Shown here: positions 8,576-18,081 of the stretch, piece by piece
Layout of the letters: the number at the start of each line of letters is the position of its first letter
Numbering within the stretch: the stretch's first letter is position 1
DNA from: a virus
IMG/VR virus record: IMGVR_UViG_3300010373_000103
Span: 1-32,930 of that record
Direction: 5' to 3' (one strand)
Length of the DNA: 32,930 nt
Program-made: the position numbers and the translations under genes
The notes under the pieces: model-generated
Database searches by the model: none
The model's input: the letters and a program-made list of their open reading frames with translations, nothing else
Told to the model about the DNA's origin: nothing

Positions 8576-11500
8576 CAGTAGCTCGAATTCATGAGATACT
8601 TGGAATTTACATTCGGGGTGCATCTGCCGGCGTTGACCGTGCTGGTGAACATCGACTGCAGATTATTGACGGTGGTGCTGCTGACAGTGCCACCAACCGC
8701 AGCAGCTGCCGAAACAGACCCCATGATGAGTTGGAATGTCGCAGCATTGGACGAATAATTGCATTTATCCGTTGGCGGTGAGAGACGTCTTTGCTGAGAA
8801 GCGACATTGGTTCCTGAAGCCGTTGGCCGCACGATATGTCCGGCGTCTCCGGCAACAGTCGTGAGATTGAACGTCATGCCACTGGTATTGATGCAGTACA
8901 TCGGCGTCCACATAGGCATGCCGGGAACCGCAAAGCTGGTCGGATCGCCGTCAAAATAATAGCAATCGCCATCAACCGGCGTGTAGTTGACCCATGGTGC
9001 GCCGTCTCCATTGCCTAGCACAGCCGTGAAGGATGGATTGGCAGGACTCGCAGCGTAGGTCAGGTTGATATTCTGTTGGCCTACCCAATGGGTAATGTCC
9101 TGAATGTATGGCGTGCCATAATAGCCCCCGCCAGTGAAAGTTCCGAATCCGGTCGTATCGAGTGTTGTGCCGTCCAGATTGTAAAGCTGCAATGTGCTTC
9201 CACTGACATTCTTGGCGATATAGATATTGCCGTTGAGTTGTGTCATGCCGCCTATGCCGGTGAAGATGATGCGATCATTCTCATAGACGTTCGCGTTTCC
9301 AGTCACGACGCCTGGATTGGCTTTGGTGATGGAGCTAGGAGTATCCGGAGAGCCACCACGACCAAGGCGCATCGTTTGGGAGAAGACGCTATTATGGTAA
9401 GCACCTCCCATATTCGTATCGATCCAGTCATAGAGTTTGGTCAGATAGTTCATCGTTGTGAGCGCGTCTGGAATCTCGGCCAAACGATAGGATTCGTTGA
9501 CAGCAAATAGCCGGTATCCGTCCTGGAAGTATGGCCGCTGAGCTGTACCTGGAGTTTCATGCTTGAACGTGATGACGCCGATGGTATTTGCAAAAGGCTG
9601 CAATGTTCCAATCAGATCGCATTGGGCGTTGAGGCATTGGAAGGATGATGTCAGGCAGTCTCCAAAATAGGTCTTCTCGATCATGCCAGCGGCAAGAATA
9701 CCCTTCGCTTGCGCCATCGACCTGACTGTCCAGGCATCGATACGGGCCGAACTGCCGCTGGTATCACCGAACATCGTGCCGTAGTAAGTATTTGCACCTA
9801 CTGTGAATGATCGCGTTCCTGATCCAACATTGCCGATAGCATTGGAAATAGCAGTCGCAGTCGGACGCCAATTTAGATTGGCATTGGCGCTTTCGATCAG
9901 ACGATCACGGAACTGCGGCTCACCGGTAACGAGTAATGGATAGAACGACCATTCCGGATAATGATCAGGGGACAGCTCTGAAAACGTCATCAGGCTTGTT
10001 CCGGTCGGCAGCGTATGACCGACAAGATTATCCCCTGGCGTCAGGCTCCAACGCATGGTCGGGAATGGACCGGACATGCCGCTATAGGCAGCGCCATTCT
10101 GGTCCGAGCCATTATTGACAGCCGGGATACGGCCATCGGTAGACGTGCGAACGACCATGCAATAGTGAACCGCACAGAGTCCATTGCAGCGCACAGTCAG
10201 TTCATCCGTCGCAGTCTGATTGAAGAGGTGATAGCTATATTGCAACGAGATAGGGCCAAGATCGGCGACATCTCCTGTCTGCCCTACTCCCTGTAAAATG
10301 CCGTTACCAACTCCGCTGAATGCGTTTGGTCCGCCAGAGCCATTGGGAACATAAATGGACTGGTTTGGCTTGTTGCTGGAGGATGCTGCCGGAACCTTGT
10401 ATGGCAGAAGAACCTTGGTCGAAATCCAGTAGTTGGTATCCATCTGGAAACGGATCGTCGTATCCGTAGTGGATGCGCCTGTTGCATCGAAGCAATCGTA
10501 CATCGCCGTTGTGCCGCAGGTATAGAATCCGCTGAACTGCGTCATAGCCGGATAGATTTGCAGCGTGCTGTTTCCGCTGCCGGCTGCGGTGGATGCAATA
10601 GCTGTTGTGCCATTGATGCAGGCCGGAGAGGTTGTGCAAATCAGGAAATCTGTCGCCAGAGTGCCCTGCTTGCTGATGTAGTAATTCGTATTTGGCGCCA
10701 ATGCTCCGGTTGGTAAACTCCCGGCATTGGAAACACGCGCAACAAAGCCGCCGTTACCTGTTCCATAGAGCGGCGTGCCTGACGTGACACGGTATTGGGT
10801 GCCTGCGACCCAGTTGAACGTGTAACTGGTGAAGGGAAGACTTCCGGCAATATCGCGAATAAGCGTGGATCCGTTCTTGAATGTGAACGCCGAGAACACG
10901 CGCATGCCCTTGGCCGGAGAGTCAACATCCCAATTCGGCATGCAGGGGAAGCCAAGAACGCGGAAACCGCCTAACGTTCCTGTGTTGGTTTGAAGAACCT
11001 GGACGTACCATGTCCCACGCATCTGGCCGTGCGGCGTACTCCCGGATTTCCAGGCTCCGTTGATGACATAGACCTTGCCTGCAGGACCATCTGCATAGGT
11101 TTCAATGGTGGCATTGTTGGCGCTCGCCAGAGCATCCGAAATGCAATCATTCAGATGACAGGTATAGCTGCCACCTTTATCCGTTCCTGGAGAATCCAGG
11201 ATAGTGCAATTCATATTGAAATCTGTATTGGCCGTGATGTCGGTGGTCGTGCGAGAAGATGCAGCCGGAGCCGATCCATTACTATAGATGCGGATTGTGA
11301 CCGAGCCGGTGCCGCTACCGTTATGCGCCACTGCGGCTGGAAGCTGGAGTAACCCAACACCGAACTTGCGCGAATTGACCGTGCCGGTTTCCCATGGCGC
11401 TATCTGTCCATAGGAGAATGGGCAAACTGTTTCCGTCACACCGTCGAACATCTTGAAGATCGGATAGGTTCCGGTGGCGATCTGGCCGTTACGGAACGGA

Positions 11501-12807
11501 TGGCCAAACATGATGGTATTGGCGTGTGCGGCTGTATCGGTCGTGGTGCTTGTATTGACTGCCGTAAAGCTGGCAATGAGAGAGGATGAGGCGTGATTCA
11601 ATACTGTGACATTGACCGTGACTGCAGAGGTCGAAAGACCAGCGGCATCGGTATAGGTCACGGTGCCCTGATTGGCGGCGGTAGTCTGTCCCGGCGTCAG
11701 CGTTCCCACTGCTGCAGATTTAAGCGTCAGAGTGCTGGTCGCTCCAGAAGCCACAATGTTGAACGCCGTCAGTCCAGTCGTGATGGCCCATGTACCGGGA
11801 GCCGTCCCGCCAACGGGCGTCAGTGTGGCCGCAAGATCGTTGGCCTGGGCATTGTCGTTGATCGTATCGGGCGAGCTGGCGATGTCAGTTGGACCTGCAG
11901 GAACCGTGTAAGTTCTCGATCCGACTGCTTCGGTAAAGACCAGATTATTGGCGTCCGTGACCTGAAGATAATAGGTCGGAGTCGTATTGGCGGTGAATGT
12001 CGGACTCGCTACAGCCTGCAGATTCGATCCCGAAACCGTCAGATTGGCATTGCCGAGAACCGCAAATGTATAGGGTGCTGTGCCGCCGACTGCGCCAAGC
12101 GAGGCAAGAACCGTATTGCCAGCCGTATTTGCCAGAATGGTGAGCGGATAGGGATTCTGGGTGACGCCGGTCGGTGCGGCTGCCGATTGAACCGTCAGCG
12201 TGCGCGGTGATGCATCGTCATAAGTGCCACCTGTATCGGTCACATGCAGCGAGTAGGTCTGGTTGACGCCTTGCGTGAAGGACGGACTTGCTACCGTCTT
12301 GAGTGTAGCCGGACTGGCTGTGTTATCGACCGTCAGGTTAGAATTACCCGTTACACTGATGACCGTATTGACACCAGTACCGCCCTGCTCTGTCAGCGTG
12401 GCAATAACGGTATTGCCCGCTGTGGTTGCAGGAATCGAAATCGGCTGCGGCGAACTGATCACGCCGGTCGGGATATGCGTCGAACTGACGGCAACCGTAA
12501 ACGGTCCCTGTCCATTCGTTGACGTGTCCGTCGAATTGCTGTGGGCGTCCGTCGATGTGAAGTTCAGCGATTCGGAAACGCCGACTGACAAGATGCCCGT
12601 TGAAGAACGCTGTACCTGATTCCCGACGATCTGAAACTTCGTGTTAGAGCAGGTGTAGGTATATGGCGATGCCCCGCCGCTGGTCGCTAGTGTACCAATG
12701 ACGGTTCCTGCCGCGGCTAGCACTTCCACACCGGTTCCGGTAAATCCGATGAATATCGGGAGACTAGGAGCGGTGCCTTTCAGTCCTGCCCACAATGGCC
12801 TTGGCAT
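8575..12807 (-). CDS. Giant Ig/cadherin-like repeat virion protein (1410 residues)
   Basis: This is the largest gene in the window. The first 405 or so residues contain about four repeats of roughly 90-100 residues, each with a proline-started strand, a TTAGNTVIA or NTAGNTVLA segment and a GGTAPYTF or GGTGVNT turn (for example near 115, 215 and 305). These resemble bacterial Ig-like or cadherin-like domains. The remaining 1000 residues are Trp-, Tyr- and Asn-rich beta text with many Cys residues, some paired at short range (CFD, CINGT, CNGLC), and no motif I can name. No signal peptide is present. It is probably a surface fibre or decoration that binds sugar. It overlaps both neighbours by one base. 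Confidence 0.6.
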   Translation of the reverse strand: MPRPLWAGLKGTAPSLPIFIGFTGTGVEVLAAAGTVIGTLATSGGASPYTYTCSNTKFQIVGNQVQRSSTGILSVGVSESLNFTSTDAHSNSTDTSTNGQGPFTVAVSSTHIPTGVISSPQPISIPATTAGNTVIATLTEQGGTGVNTVISVTGNSNLTVDNTASPATLKTVASPSFTQGVNQTYSLHVTDTGGTYDDASPRTLTVQSAAAPTGVTQNPYPLTILANTAGNTVLASLGAVGGTAPYTFAVLGNANLTVSGSNLQAVASPTFTANTTPTYYLQVTDANNLVFTEAVGSRTYTVPAGPTDIASSPDTINDNAQANDLAATLTPVGGTAPGTWAITTGLTAFNIVASGATSTLTLKSAAVGTLTPGQTTAANQGTVTYTDAAGLSTSAVTVNVTVLNHASSSLIASFTAVNTSTTTDTAAHANTIMFGHPFRNGQIATGTYPIFKMFDGVTETVCPFSYGQIAPWETGTVNSRKFGVGLLQLPAAVAHNGSGTGSVTIRIYSNGSAPAASSRTTTDITANTDFNMNCTILDSPGTDKGGSYTCHLNDCISDALASANNATIETYADGPAGKVYVINGAWKSGSTPHGQMRGTWYVQVLQTNTGTLGGFRVLGFPCMPNWDVDSPAKGMRVFSAFTFKNGSTLIRDIAGSLPFTSYTFNWVAGTQYRVTSGTPLYGTGNGGFVARVSNAGSLPTGALAPNTNYYISKQGTLATDFLICTTSPACINGTTAIASTAAGSGNSTLQIYPAMTQFSGFYTCGTTAMYDCFDATGASTTDTTIRFQMDTNYWISTKVLLPYKVPAASSSNKPNQSIYVPNGSGGPNAFSGVGNGILQGVGQTGDVADLGPISLQYSYHLFNQTATDELTVRCNGLCAVHYCMVVRTSTDGRIPAVNNGSDQNGAAYSGMSGPFPTMRWSLTPGDNLVGHTLPTGTSLMTFSELSPDHYPEWSFYPLLVTGEPQFRDRLIESANANLNWRPTATAISNAIGNVGSGTRSFTVGANTYYGTMFGDTSGSSARIDAWTVRSMAQAKGILAAGMIEKTYFGDCLTSSFQCLNAQCDLIGTLQPFANTIGVITFKHETPGTAQRPYFQDGYRLFAVNESYRLAEIPDALTTMNYLTKLYDWIDTNMGGAYHNSVFSQTMRLGRGGSPDTPSSITKANPGVVTGNANVYENDRIIFTGIGGMTQLNGNIYIAKNVSGSTLQLYNLDGTTLDTTGFGTFTGGGYYGTPYIQDITHWVGQQNINLTYAASPANPSFTAVLGNGDGAPWVNYTPVDGDCYYFDGDPTSFAVPGMPMWTPMYCINTSGMTFNLTTVAGDAGHIVRPTASGTNVASQQRRLSPPTDKCNYSSNAATFQLIMGSVSAAAAVGGTVSSTTVNNLQSMFTSTVNAGRCTPNVNSKYLMNSSY

Positions 12808-13769
12808 CAGATCCCCATCATCATTTGCGTTGATGCTTTTGTGGCTGGTGCAACGGATGGAGTATAGGTAATGACAATGATGGATGCGCCTGCCGTGCCG
12901 ACTGCACCGGCATCTGTAGCCGTATCGGCGCCAGCTCCTGCACCGCCGCCATAACCACCGGCGTTTCCGCCATTGCCTGAAGTCGTAGCCGACCCACCAC
13001 CGCCGCCACCACCTGACGGACCAGCTGTGGCGCTATCGGACGTTTGCGTCCAGATAACCTGCATGCTGCCGTTGGCGCCATTCTGATGCGTATCTGTCGC
13101 ACATCCTCCGCCGCCGCCACCACCAACTGTGCCAACCCCGGCATTAGTTGTGGAAGTGGCGCCTGCGCCAGCGCCAGAGCCTGATGTTCCATTACCGCCA
13201 TTACCGCCGGTTGTTGCTGTGCCGTTGGTTCCAGCACTTGACGTTCCGCCATTGGAACCACCACCGCCGCCAGCACCAGCTGTGCTATTTGGACCGCCAG
13301 CCTGCTTACCAATACCGGAAGGGCCTGCTGATCCGCCACCCGACCCGCCGCCGCGCGTGGCTGCAGCGTTGCCGTTTGTGCCAGCCCCGCCTACATTCTT
13401 TACATCGCCAACCGCCCTTGTCGTCGCGCCGCCTGCGCCGCCTGTAACATTGGCGCCATTGCCGCCTGCCTGCGCCAAGCAGACGGTTGTAGCGGTATTG
13501 TCCTTGACGAGCGTGTCGTTGCCGGATGCGCTGCCGCCACCGGCAGCCCCGACTGCGATTGTTACGCTGTTGCCAGCAGCAAAATTTGTCAGTCCAGTTG
13601 TCGCTTTGGAATAAGCGCCGCCGCCACCGCCGGAGCCAGACCGCACATTAGCCGTCGCCGCAGACGCAGCTCCGCCAGCACCGATGATTTCGATGCTGGT
13701 CATAGAACTGAAATCGCTTGGAACAGTCCAAGTCGTTCCGCTCAGGAGAAAGACGACAGTATCAGCCAT
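12807..13769 (-). CDS. Glycine-rich fibre-tip / adhesin-like protein
   Basis: The 320-residue protein begins MADTVVFLLSGTTWTVPSDFSSMTSIEIIGAGG. This start (a strand ending TWTVP, then IEIIGAGG) is typical of phage glycine-rich domain proteins. From residue 30 on it is built of GGGGG blocks separated by short Ala/Asn/Thr/Ser strands. Such blocks suggest a polyglycine-II sandwich like that at the tips of adhesins. A short hydrophobic strand, ASIIVITYTP, closes the domain near residue 300. Several HQNG and DTHQ bits sit in a loop. The stop and the next start overlap in TGATG. It is probably the receptor-contact partner of the neighbouring Ig-repeat protein. The GC-rich, repetitive DNA is prone to slippage. 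Confidence 0.6.
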   Translation of the reverse strand: MADTVVFLLSGTTWTVPSDFSSMTSIEIIGAGGAASAATANVRSGSGGGGGAYSKATTGLTNFAAGNSVTIAVGAAGGGSASGNDTLVKDNTATTVCLAQAGGNGANVTGGAGGATTRAVGDVKNVGGAGTNGNAAATRGGGSGGGSAGPSGIGKQAGGPNSTAGAGGGGGSNGGTSSAGTNGTATTGGNGGNGTSGSGAGAGATSTTNAGVGTVGGGGGGGCATDTHQNGANGSMQVIWTQTSDSATAGPSGGGGGGGSATTSGNGGNAGGYGGGAGAGADTATDAGAVGTAGASIIVITYTPSVAPATKASTQMMMGI

Positions 13770-13773
13770 TCGA

Positions 13774-14319
13774 TTATGTGTTCTTGTTATAGAGCGCTGT
13801 GATCGTCACGGTCGCCACGCCCGCAGACAAAGTGGCCGTCCAATTGGTGTTCACCGCTGCCGCTGTCAGGCCATCACCGCCTCCGAGCATATAACCGCGT
13901 GTGTCGGACGCTACAGCGGCGAGAACCGTGGCAGTCGTTCCTCCAGTTCCATCCTTGATCGTGACATAAGTGGTCGTCGCCGACGAATTCGTGATGACCA
14001 CGCCATACAAGTCGGTAAATGTCGCCGCAATAGCCGTAACAATCGTTGTCTCTGCCGTCGAGTTCGGCATGGCCGTAACCTGCCGTCCCTTGCTGAGCCG
14101 CGTCGAGGTCAGAACCTGCGTTGGGGCATCATAAGTGAGCAACGTTCCGGTCGTTGGATTGCCGAGAAAGTTCACCACGCCGGTCAGGCCTGACGAGACA
14201 GCCGTTGGTTGGGCTATCGTGACGCCCGACACACCGCCCGTATTGACGTTGATCGAACCGTCCGAGTTCACCACCATGGCTGTGGGTGAATCGCCAGGGC
14301 CTATAATGATGTCGGTCAT
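13774..14319 (-). CDS. Beta-rich virion protein following the portal gene
   Basis: The 181-residue product follows the portal gene by three bases, with AGGAG at a normal distance. It starts MTDIIIGPGDSPTAMVVNSDGSINV and is mostly short Thr/Val/Ala strands. A central TSTRLSKGRQVTAMP is followed by LYGVVITNSSATTTYVTIKDG and a final TATLSAGVATVTITALYNKNT. The second half looks like a jelly-roll or Ig-like strand set, as in small fibre-associated or decoration proteins. I do not recognise the family. Its position with two surface-type genes suggests a three-gene surface cassette. Confidence 0.55.
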   Translation of the reverse strand: MTDIIIGPGDSPTAMVVNSDGSINVNTGGVSGVTIAQPTAVSSGLTGVVNFLGNPTTGTLLTYDAPTQVLTSTRLSKGRQVTAMPNSTAETTIVTAIAATFTDLYGVVITNSSATTTYVTIKDGTGGTTATVLAAVASDTRGYMLGGGDGLTAAAVNTNWTATLSAGVATVTITALYNKNT

Positions 14320-14322
14320 ATT

Positions 14323-16692
14323 CTATTCTCCTGATGCTTCGCGGGCTTCTGCCTGATCGCCTGCGTCAATTTTTGCGGATATGCGAGCCACTTCGATGGA
14401 AGCAGCGGCTTGGATGTGGGCAATCTTGAGCCGGATGTCGCCTTCCATCTGGATCTTGGCGAGGGCGCTGCGTTCTTCCATCTGCAGCCGCGCGGCTTCC
14501 AGCTCATTCTCATGCTGGGATGTGATGAGTGCCTGCTGGGCGTCTGACGCGTTCTTGGCCTGATCGGCTTGCACCTTGGCGGCCTGTATCTGCTGGTCGG
14601 CCTGGACCTTGACCTGCTCCAGTTGCGCTTCCTGCTGCATCTTCTGCTGGGATAGCTGCGCATCGGATTGCGCCTTGGCTTGCGCCAGTTGCAGTTCGCC
14701 CTGAACCTTGGCCATGGCCGGATCGGGCTTGGGTTGTGGGTTCTGCGCGGCCTTCTCCAGCTTCTGGATGAGAGAATTCATCGCGCCCTCCAGCTCTTTC
14801 CCGACCGGGAAGGCTCGGACTGCAAACATCACCACCTGGAACAGGAACGGCAGGACTTCGGGCGGGGCGCTTTCGGCCTGCTGAACAAGCTGGCCAATCG
14901 TGGTGATGAACTCCAGACGAGAGGCCTTTTCGCTTTCCTCATCCGCCTTGATGGTAGAATCCGTCTCGATGTCGATGCGGAAGGAACGCAGCGCATTGTT
15001 GCGGATTAGGCCTTCGACATCCTCCCAGCTGGGGTCATTCAGCATGGTATCGAGCTGGTCGGGCGTGATGCCCTTGGGGAGCGGAGGTGGCGCAACCGGC
15101 GAGGACATGGGGGATGGTTGCGCCACTCCGGGAGCAGCCTGGAATGGCTGAGGCTGCGCTCCCATATTCGCCTGCCCCGAAGGACTACCCTGAGGAGGAG
15201 TCATTGCAGGCGAATAAATCATCTTCTCGGCGTTGGTGAACAACCGGATGCCGGAAATCGTCTTGATGGTGTCGATCTGGAACTTGTTGCAGATCATGTC
15301 CACCAGAATACGGATAACGCCGCGAATGAACCGTTGCACTTCACGCTGGCGGTCGCTGATGCGCGCCGTGGCGAACTGCGACTTGATCATCTGGGCGGAT
15401 GCGGTTTCCTCCGGCTCGGATGAGCCTCGAATGATGTCCGCAATGCCAGTGATTTCGTAAAGATCGTTCTTGGTCTGGTCACGCGCCTGATACATGGCGG
15501 CAACCGCATTGGCGATGCCATCCACAGGCAGCATGGCAAGAATGCCGGCCAAGCCGCCCTTCTCGGTCAAGGATGCCCATTGTTCAACCGGGACTAGCGC
15601 GTTCTCCGTGCCTTCACTGAGAATGCGTCCAATCGCAGGAGCCGATGCATCATAGGCACCCACCACCTTGAGCGATTTGATGGTGGAGTGAATTCGCCCT
15701 GTTAGCGTGTCCAGTTCAACGGCTTGGTCCTGATATTCAATGTAGTCTGGGGTGGGGATGAGGCTGTCGTTGGCGAGTGTGGCAAATAGAGGCTTTGGAC
15801 AGGGGAAAAATCCGTCAAGACCAAGCGGATCATCCCGGAGGTCCAGCGCTTCTGGAATGTCACGGTGGAACCATACGGCGCACTCGCGCTCCTTGTCCCA
15901 GAGTTCATAGATAGTGGATTTGCCGACCCCGTTGTCGATGACATTGTCGCGGTCATCCTTCTGCTTGTAGTCGAGCGGGGGAAGATTGCCCTGCTTTTCC
16001 CCGAAGCGCTTGATCAGTTCCTTGCGGCTGAGATAGACCTTCCTCCAGACGCAATAGACTTCTTCCCATGTGCGGCAGATATTGTGGCCGAAGTCGTCGG
16101 CATGGACGTAGTCGGTTAACGCTTCCTCGAAGTCGATGACCTCGGGCGGCTCGTCCTTGTCCTCGTATTGCTCGTCTTCGCCTTCGACCGCGTCGTCGGT
16201 GACTTCGAGAGGCGCTTCCTTGAAACTCGGACTGTAACGACACCAGACGGTTCCCCGTCCTCCGAGAAGGTAATCGAGAACACATTGCCGGGCAGTCGCT
16301 GCAAAATGATCCGTGTCCACGAAATAGGACACTGATCGTTCGAGAACCTGACTAGTGATTCTGCCCACTGGGTCAGCGTCTTTGAACCGTCTCTGGATGT
16401 CTGGCTTGGGATTGCGGGCATAAAGGGCCGGGAGCTGGGTTTGAACCATCGACCATAGCACATTGTAGCGTGCCACGGAATTCTCGGCTGCGCTGCGCTC
16501 GTCCTTATACCGGCGCTGGATCTTCTCGACCCGCTTCTGCCAGGTGCGTACTTCGCGGTCATAGAGTTGGATCTCAGCCAGCCATTTGGCGATCTTGCGT
16601 AGGTCTTTATCGCCTTCGGCTGTCTGGCGCTCGGTGGCCTGTTCGCCACCCGACATGGCCAGATTGGTGCCGGATTCTCCGATGCCGCTCAT
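14323..16692 (-). CDS. Portal protein
   Basis: The 789-residue protein opens with a helical region (about 25-75: LAEIQLYDREVRTWQKRVEKIQRRYKDER). It then shows WSMVQTQLPALYARNPKPDIQRR and CVLDYLLGGRGTVWCRY, characteristic of P22-like portal proteins. The middle holds the stem and wing text, with YEITGIADIIRGSSEPEETASAQMIKSQFA around 415-445. From about 640 to 780 there is a very long Gln/Ala/Glu/Lys coiled coil (AQAKAQSDAQLSQQKMQQEAQLEQ), matching the long barrel of this family. A Pro/Gln-rich linker lies near 500-545. It would form the twelve-part ring through which DNA enters. The start is ATG 16692. Length is close to the P22 portal plus an extended barrel. Confidence 0.85.
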   Translation of the reverse strand: MSGIGESGTNLAMSGGEQATERQTAEGDKDLRKIAKWLAEIQLYDREVRTWQKRVEKIQRRYKDERSAAENSVARYNVLWSMVQTQLPALYARNPKPDIQRRFKDADPVGRITSQVLERSVSYFVDTDHFAATARQCVLDYLLGGRGTVWCRYSPSFKEAPLEVTDDAVEGEDEQYEDKDEPPEVIDFEEALTDYVHADDFGHNICRTWEEVYCVWRKVYLSRKELIKRFGEKQGNLPPLDYKQKDDRDNVIDNGVGKSTIYELWDKERECAVWFHRDIPEALDLRDDPLGLDGFFPCPKPLFATLANDSLIPTPDYIEYQDQAVELDTLTGRIHSTIKSLKVVGAYDASAPAIGRILSEGTENALVPVEQWASLTEKGGLAGILAMLPVDGIANAVAAMYQARDQTKNDLYEITGIADIIRGSSEPEETASAQMIKSQFATARISDRQREVQRFIRGVIRILVDMICNKFQIDTIKTISGIRLFTNAEKMIYSPAMTPPQGSPSGQANMGAQPQPFQAAPGVAQPSPMSSPVAPPPLPKGITPDQLDTMLNDPSWEDVEGLIRNNALRSFRIDIETDSTIKADEESEKASRLEFITTIGQLVQQAESAPPEVLPFLFQVVMFAVRAFPVGKELEGAMNSLIQKLEKAAQNPQPKPDPAMAKVQGELQLAQAKAQSDAQLSQQKMQQEAQLEQVKVQADQQIQAAKVQADQAKNASDAQQALITSQHENELEAARLQMEERSALAKIQMEGDIRLKIAHIQAAASIEVARISAKIDAGDQAEAREASGE

Positions 16693-16734
16693 TCCGGGGT
16701 CCAGCCTTTGGCCCGGAATTGCTCCATCAGGTCG

Positions 16735-18081
16735 CTAAATGCGCGTGATCTGGTTCTGCCGCTTTTCGGGCCAGAACAGCTCTGAGGCTTTGGCTTCGTG
16801 GAGGAAGCGCGGCTTTTCCGGTTTGGGCGGCTCGATGGGGACTTGCCAGACTTGGCCAATGATTTCAAAGGCGTCTGCGCCATGCGAAGACCAGTCATGG
16901 CGGGGAACGGAGCGATAGGCTTTCCGGTCGGCGTCGAACTCGAACTGGTAGTGCCGAAGCGCATTAAGCCCCATCTCGCAGCGTGTGGAATCGAACCAAG
17001 TCCGTTCCAAGGTCTTTCGGGCTGCTTCGATGCCATTCTGCTGGGTGGTCGCGGGGACCACATGCATTGTCACACCTAGGCCATACGCCTGTTGGACGAT
17101 GGACCTTCCCCCAGCGGCCAGCAACTTCTGGGCCGCATCATGTGGGACGTAGTGCTTTCCGTAGCGGATGGAGCGCTCGCGGGCTCTAGTATGAAGCACT
17201 TCGCAATAATGGGCAATATCCTGTCCGTTGTTCTCGTAATAGTCGATGACGTGAATCTCGCCTTTCAGAATCTGGAACCACCAGATCGCCGTGGAATCAT
17301 CGAAACCCAGATCCCAAGCCGTATGAACCGGCAAATCCGCCAGCTCCATAAACGCAAAGAGACGACCATCCCTGTCCGCCTCAGCAATCCACTTGCCATA
17401 GACCGCGCCCGTAATCGCCGCATCGAAATTGCACTCATATTCGGCCTCATATTCGTTCTCGCTCATGATCGAGCGCTGCATGGTGAGCTCGGATTCGCTT
17501 AGGATGCCCGACTGGCTGGCCTTGAGAATATGAAGATACCAATTGGCCGGGTCTTCTCTAGCCATCTTGACCAGTTCGCCCAGGAGATTCTCCCACCCTC
17601 TTGGTGTACCTGCACAATCCAGCCAGCCCTGATAGTCGGCCAAGCAGGGGAGGATGACTTGGGACAGGACTGAACGTGGAATGCCTTGCGCTTCATCCGT
17701 GACCACCCCGTCGAAATAGTTGCCGCGAAGACTTTCCTGGTTGTCTGAGCCATAGAGTTCAATCGTCGCCTCGGTGCGAGGCATCGTGATGGTCAGTTCT
17801 TGTTGGTTGATCTTGCCGCCGGCTTCGATGAGATCGCTGCAGTAGTGCAGGAGATAGGGCCATGCGATTTTTTTGGACTGGTTGCGATAAGGAGCGATAT
17901 AGGCAAAGCGGCCATGCGGAAAGCGACGTTCCAGCGTGCAGGCTGCTTTTATTAACCTGTTGATTCTAGCGACACTTTTCCCAGCCCTTCTGTGGCACAC
18001 AGATACCGTAAAGCGCTTATCTGTCGCATGATATGGCAGGAATTGCCGTCTTGGCTTGTATGGAATTGTGACGCTAGGCAG
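16735..18081 (-). CDS. terL: Terminase large subunit
   Basis: This is the packaging motor. An ATPase domain carries Walker A CHRRAGKS (29-36 in the extended numbering), Walker B YFDGVVTDEAQ (about 122-132, with DE at 129-130) and the coupling motif AGTPRG. The nuclease domain has TAWDLGFDDSTA with Asp 257, PHDAA near 313-317, and a late DWSSHGADAF. The first standard start codon, GTG at 18000, lies just before Walker A and would cut off text that looks native (IPYKPRRQFLPYH, then KRFTVSV). The frame stays open upstream to a CTG at 18081 with AGAAGG nine bases before it, overlapping the stop of the preceding gene. I take that as the likely start, with ATT as an alternative. See findings for a possible +1 tail at the C-terminus. 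Confidence 0.85.
   Translation of the reverse strand: MPSVTIPYKPRRQFLPYHATDKRFTVSVCHRRAGKSVARINRLIKAACTLERRFPHGRFAYIAPYRNQSKKIAWPYLLHYCSDLIEAGGKINQQELTITMPRTEATIELYGSDNQESLRGNYFDGVVTDEAQGIPRSVLSQVILPCLADYQGWLDCAGTPRGWENLLGELVKMAREDPANWYLHILKASQSGILSESELTMQRSIMSENEYEAEYECNFDAAITGAVYGKWIAEADRDGRLFAFMELADLPVHTAWDLGFDDSTAIWWFQILKGEIHVIDYYENNGQDIAHYCEVLHTRARERSIRYGKHYVPHDAAQKLLAAGGRSIVQQAYGLGVTMHVVPATTQQNGIEAARKTLERTWFDSTRCEMGLNALRHYQFEFDADRKAYRSVPRHDWSSHGADAFEIIGQVWQVPIEPPKPEKPRFLHEAKASELFWPEKRQNQITRI

Noticed and set aside
11593-12619. Rightward frames opposite the Ig-repeat gene
   Set aside because: They are Arg/Cys/Ile-rich mirror frames of a Thr/Gly/Asn-rich gene; no initiation signals.
13129-13614. 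A proline-rich rightward frame of 161 codons
   Set aside because: It is the complement of the polyglycine gene (GGC/GGT read as GCC/ACC), so its Pro/Ala repeats come from that composition.
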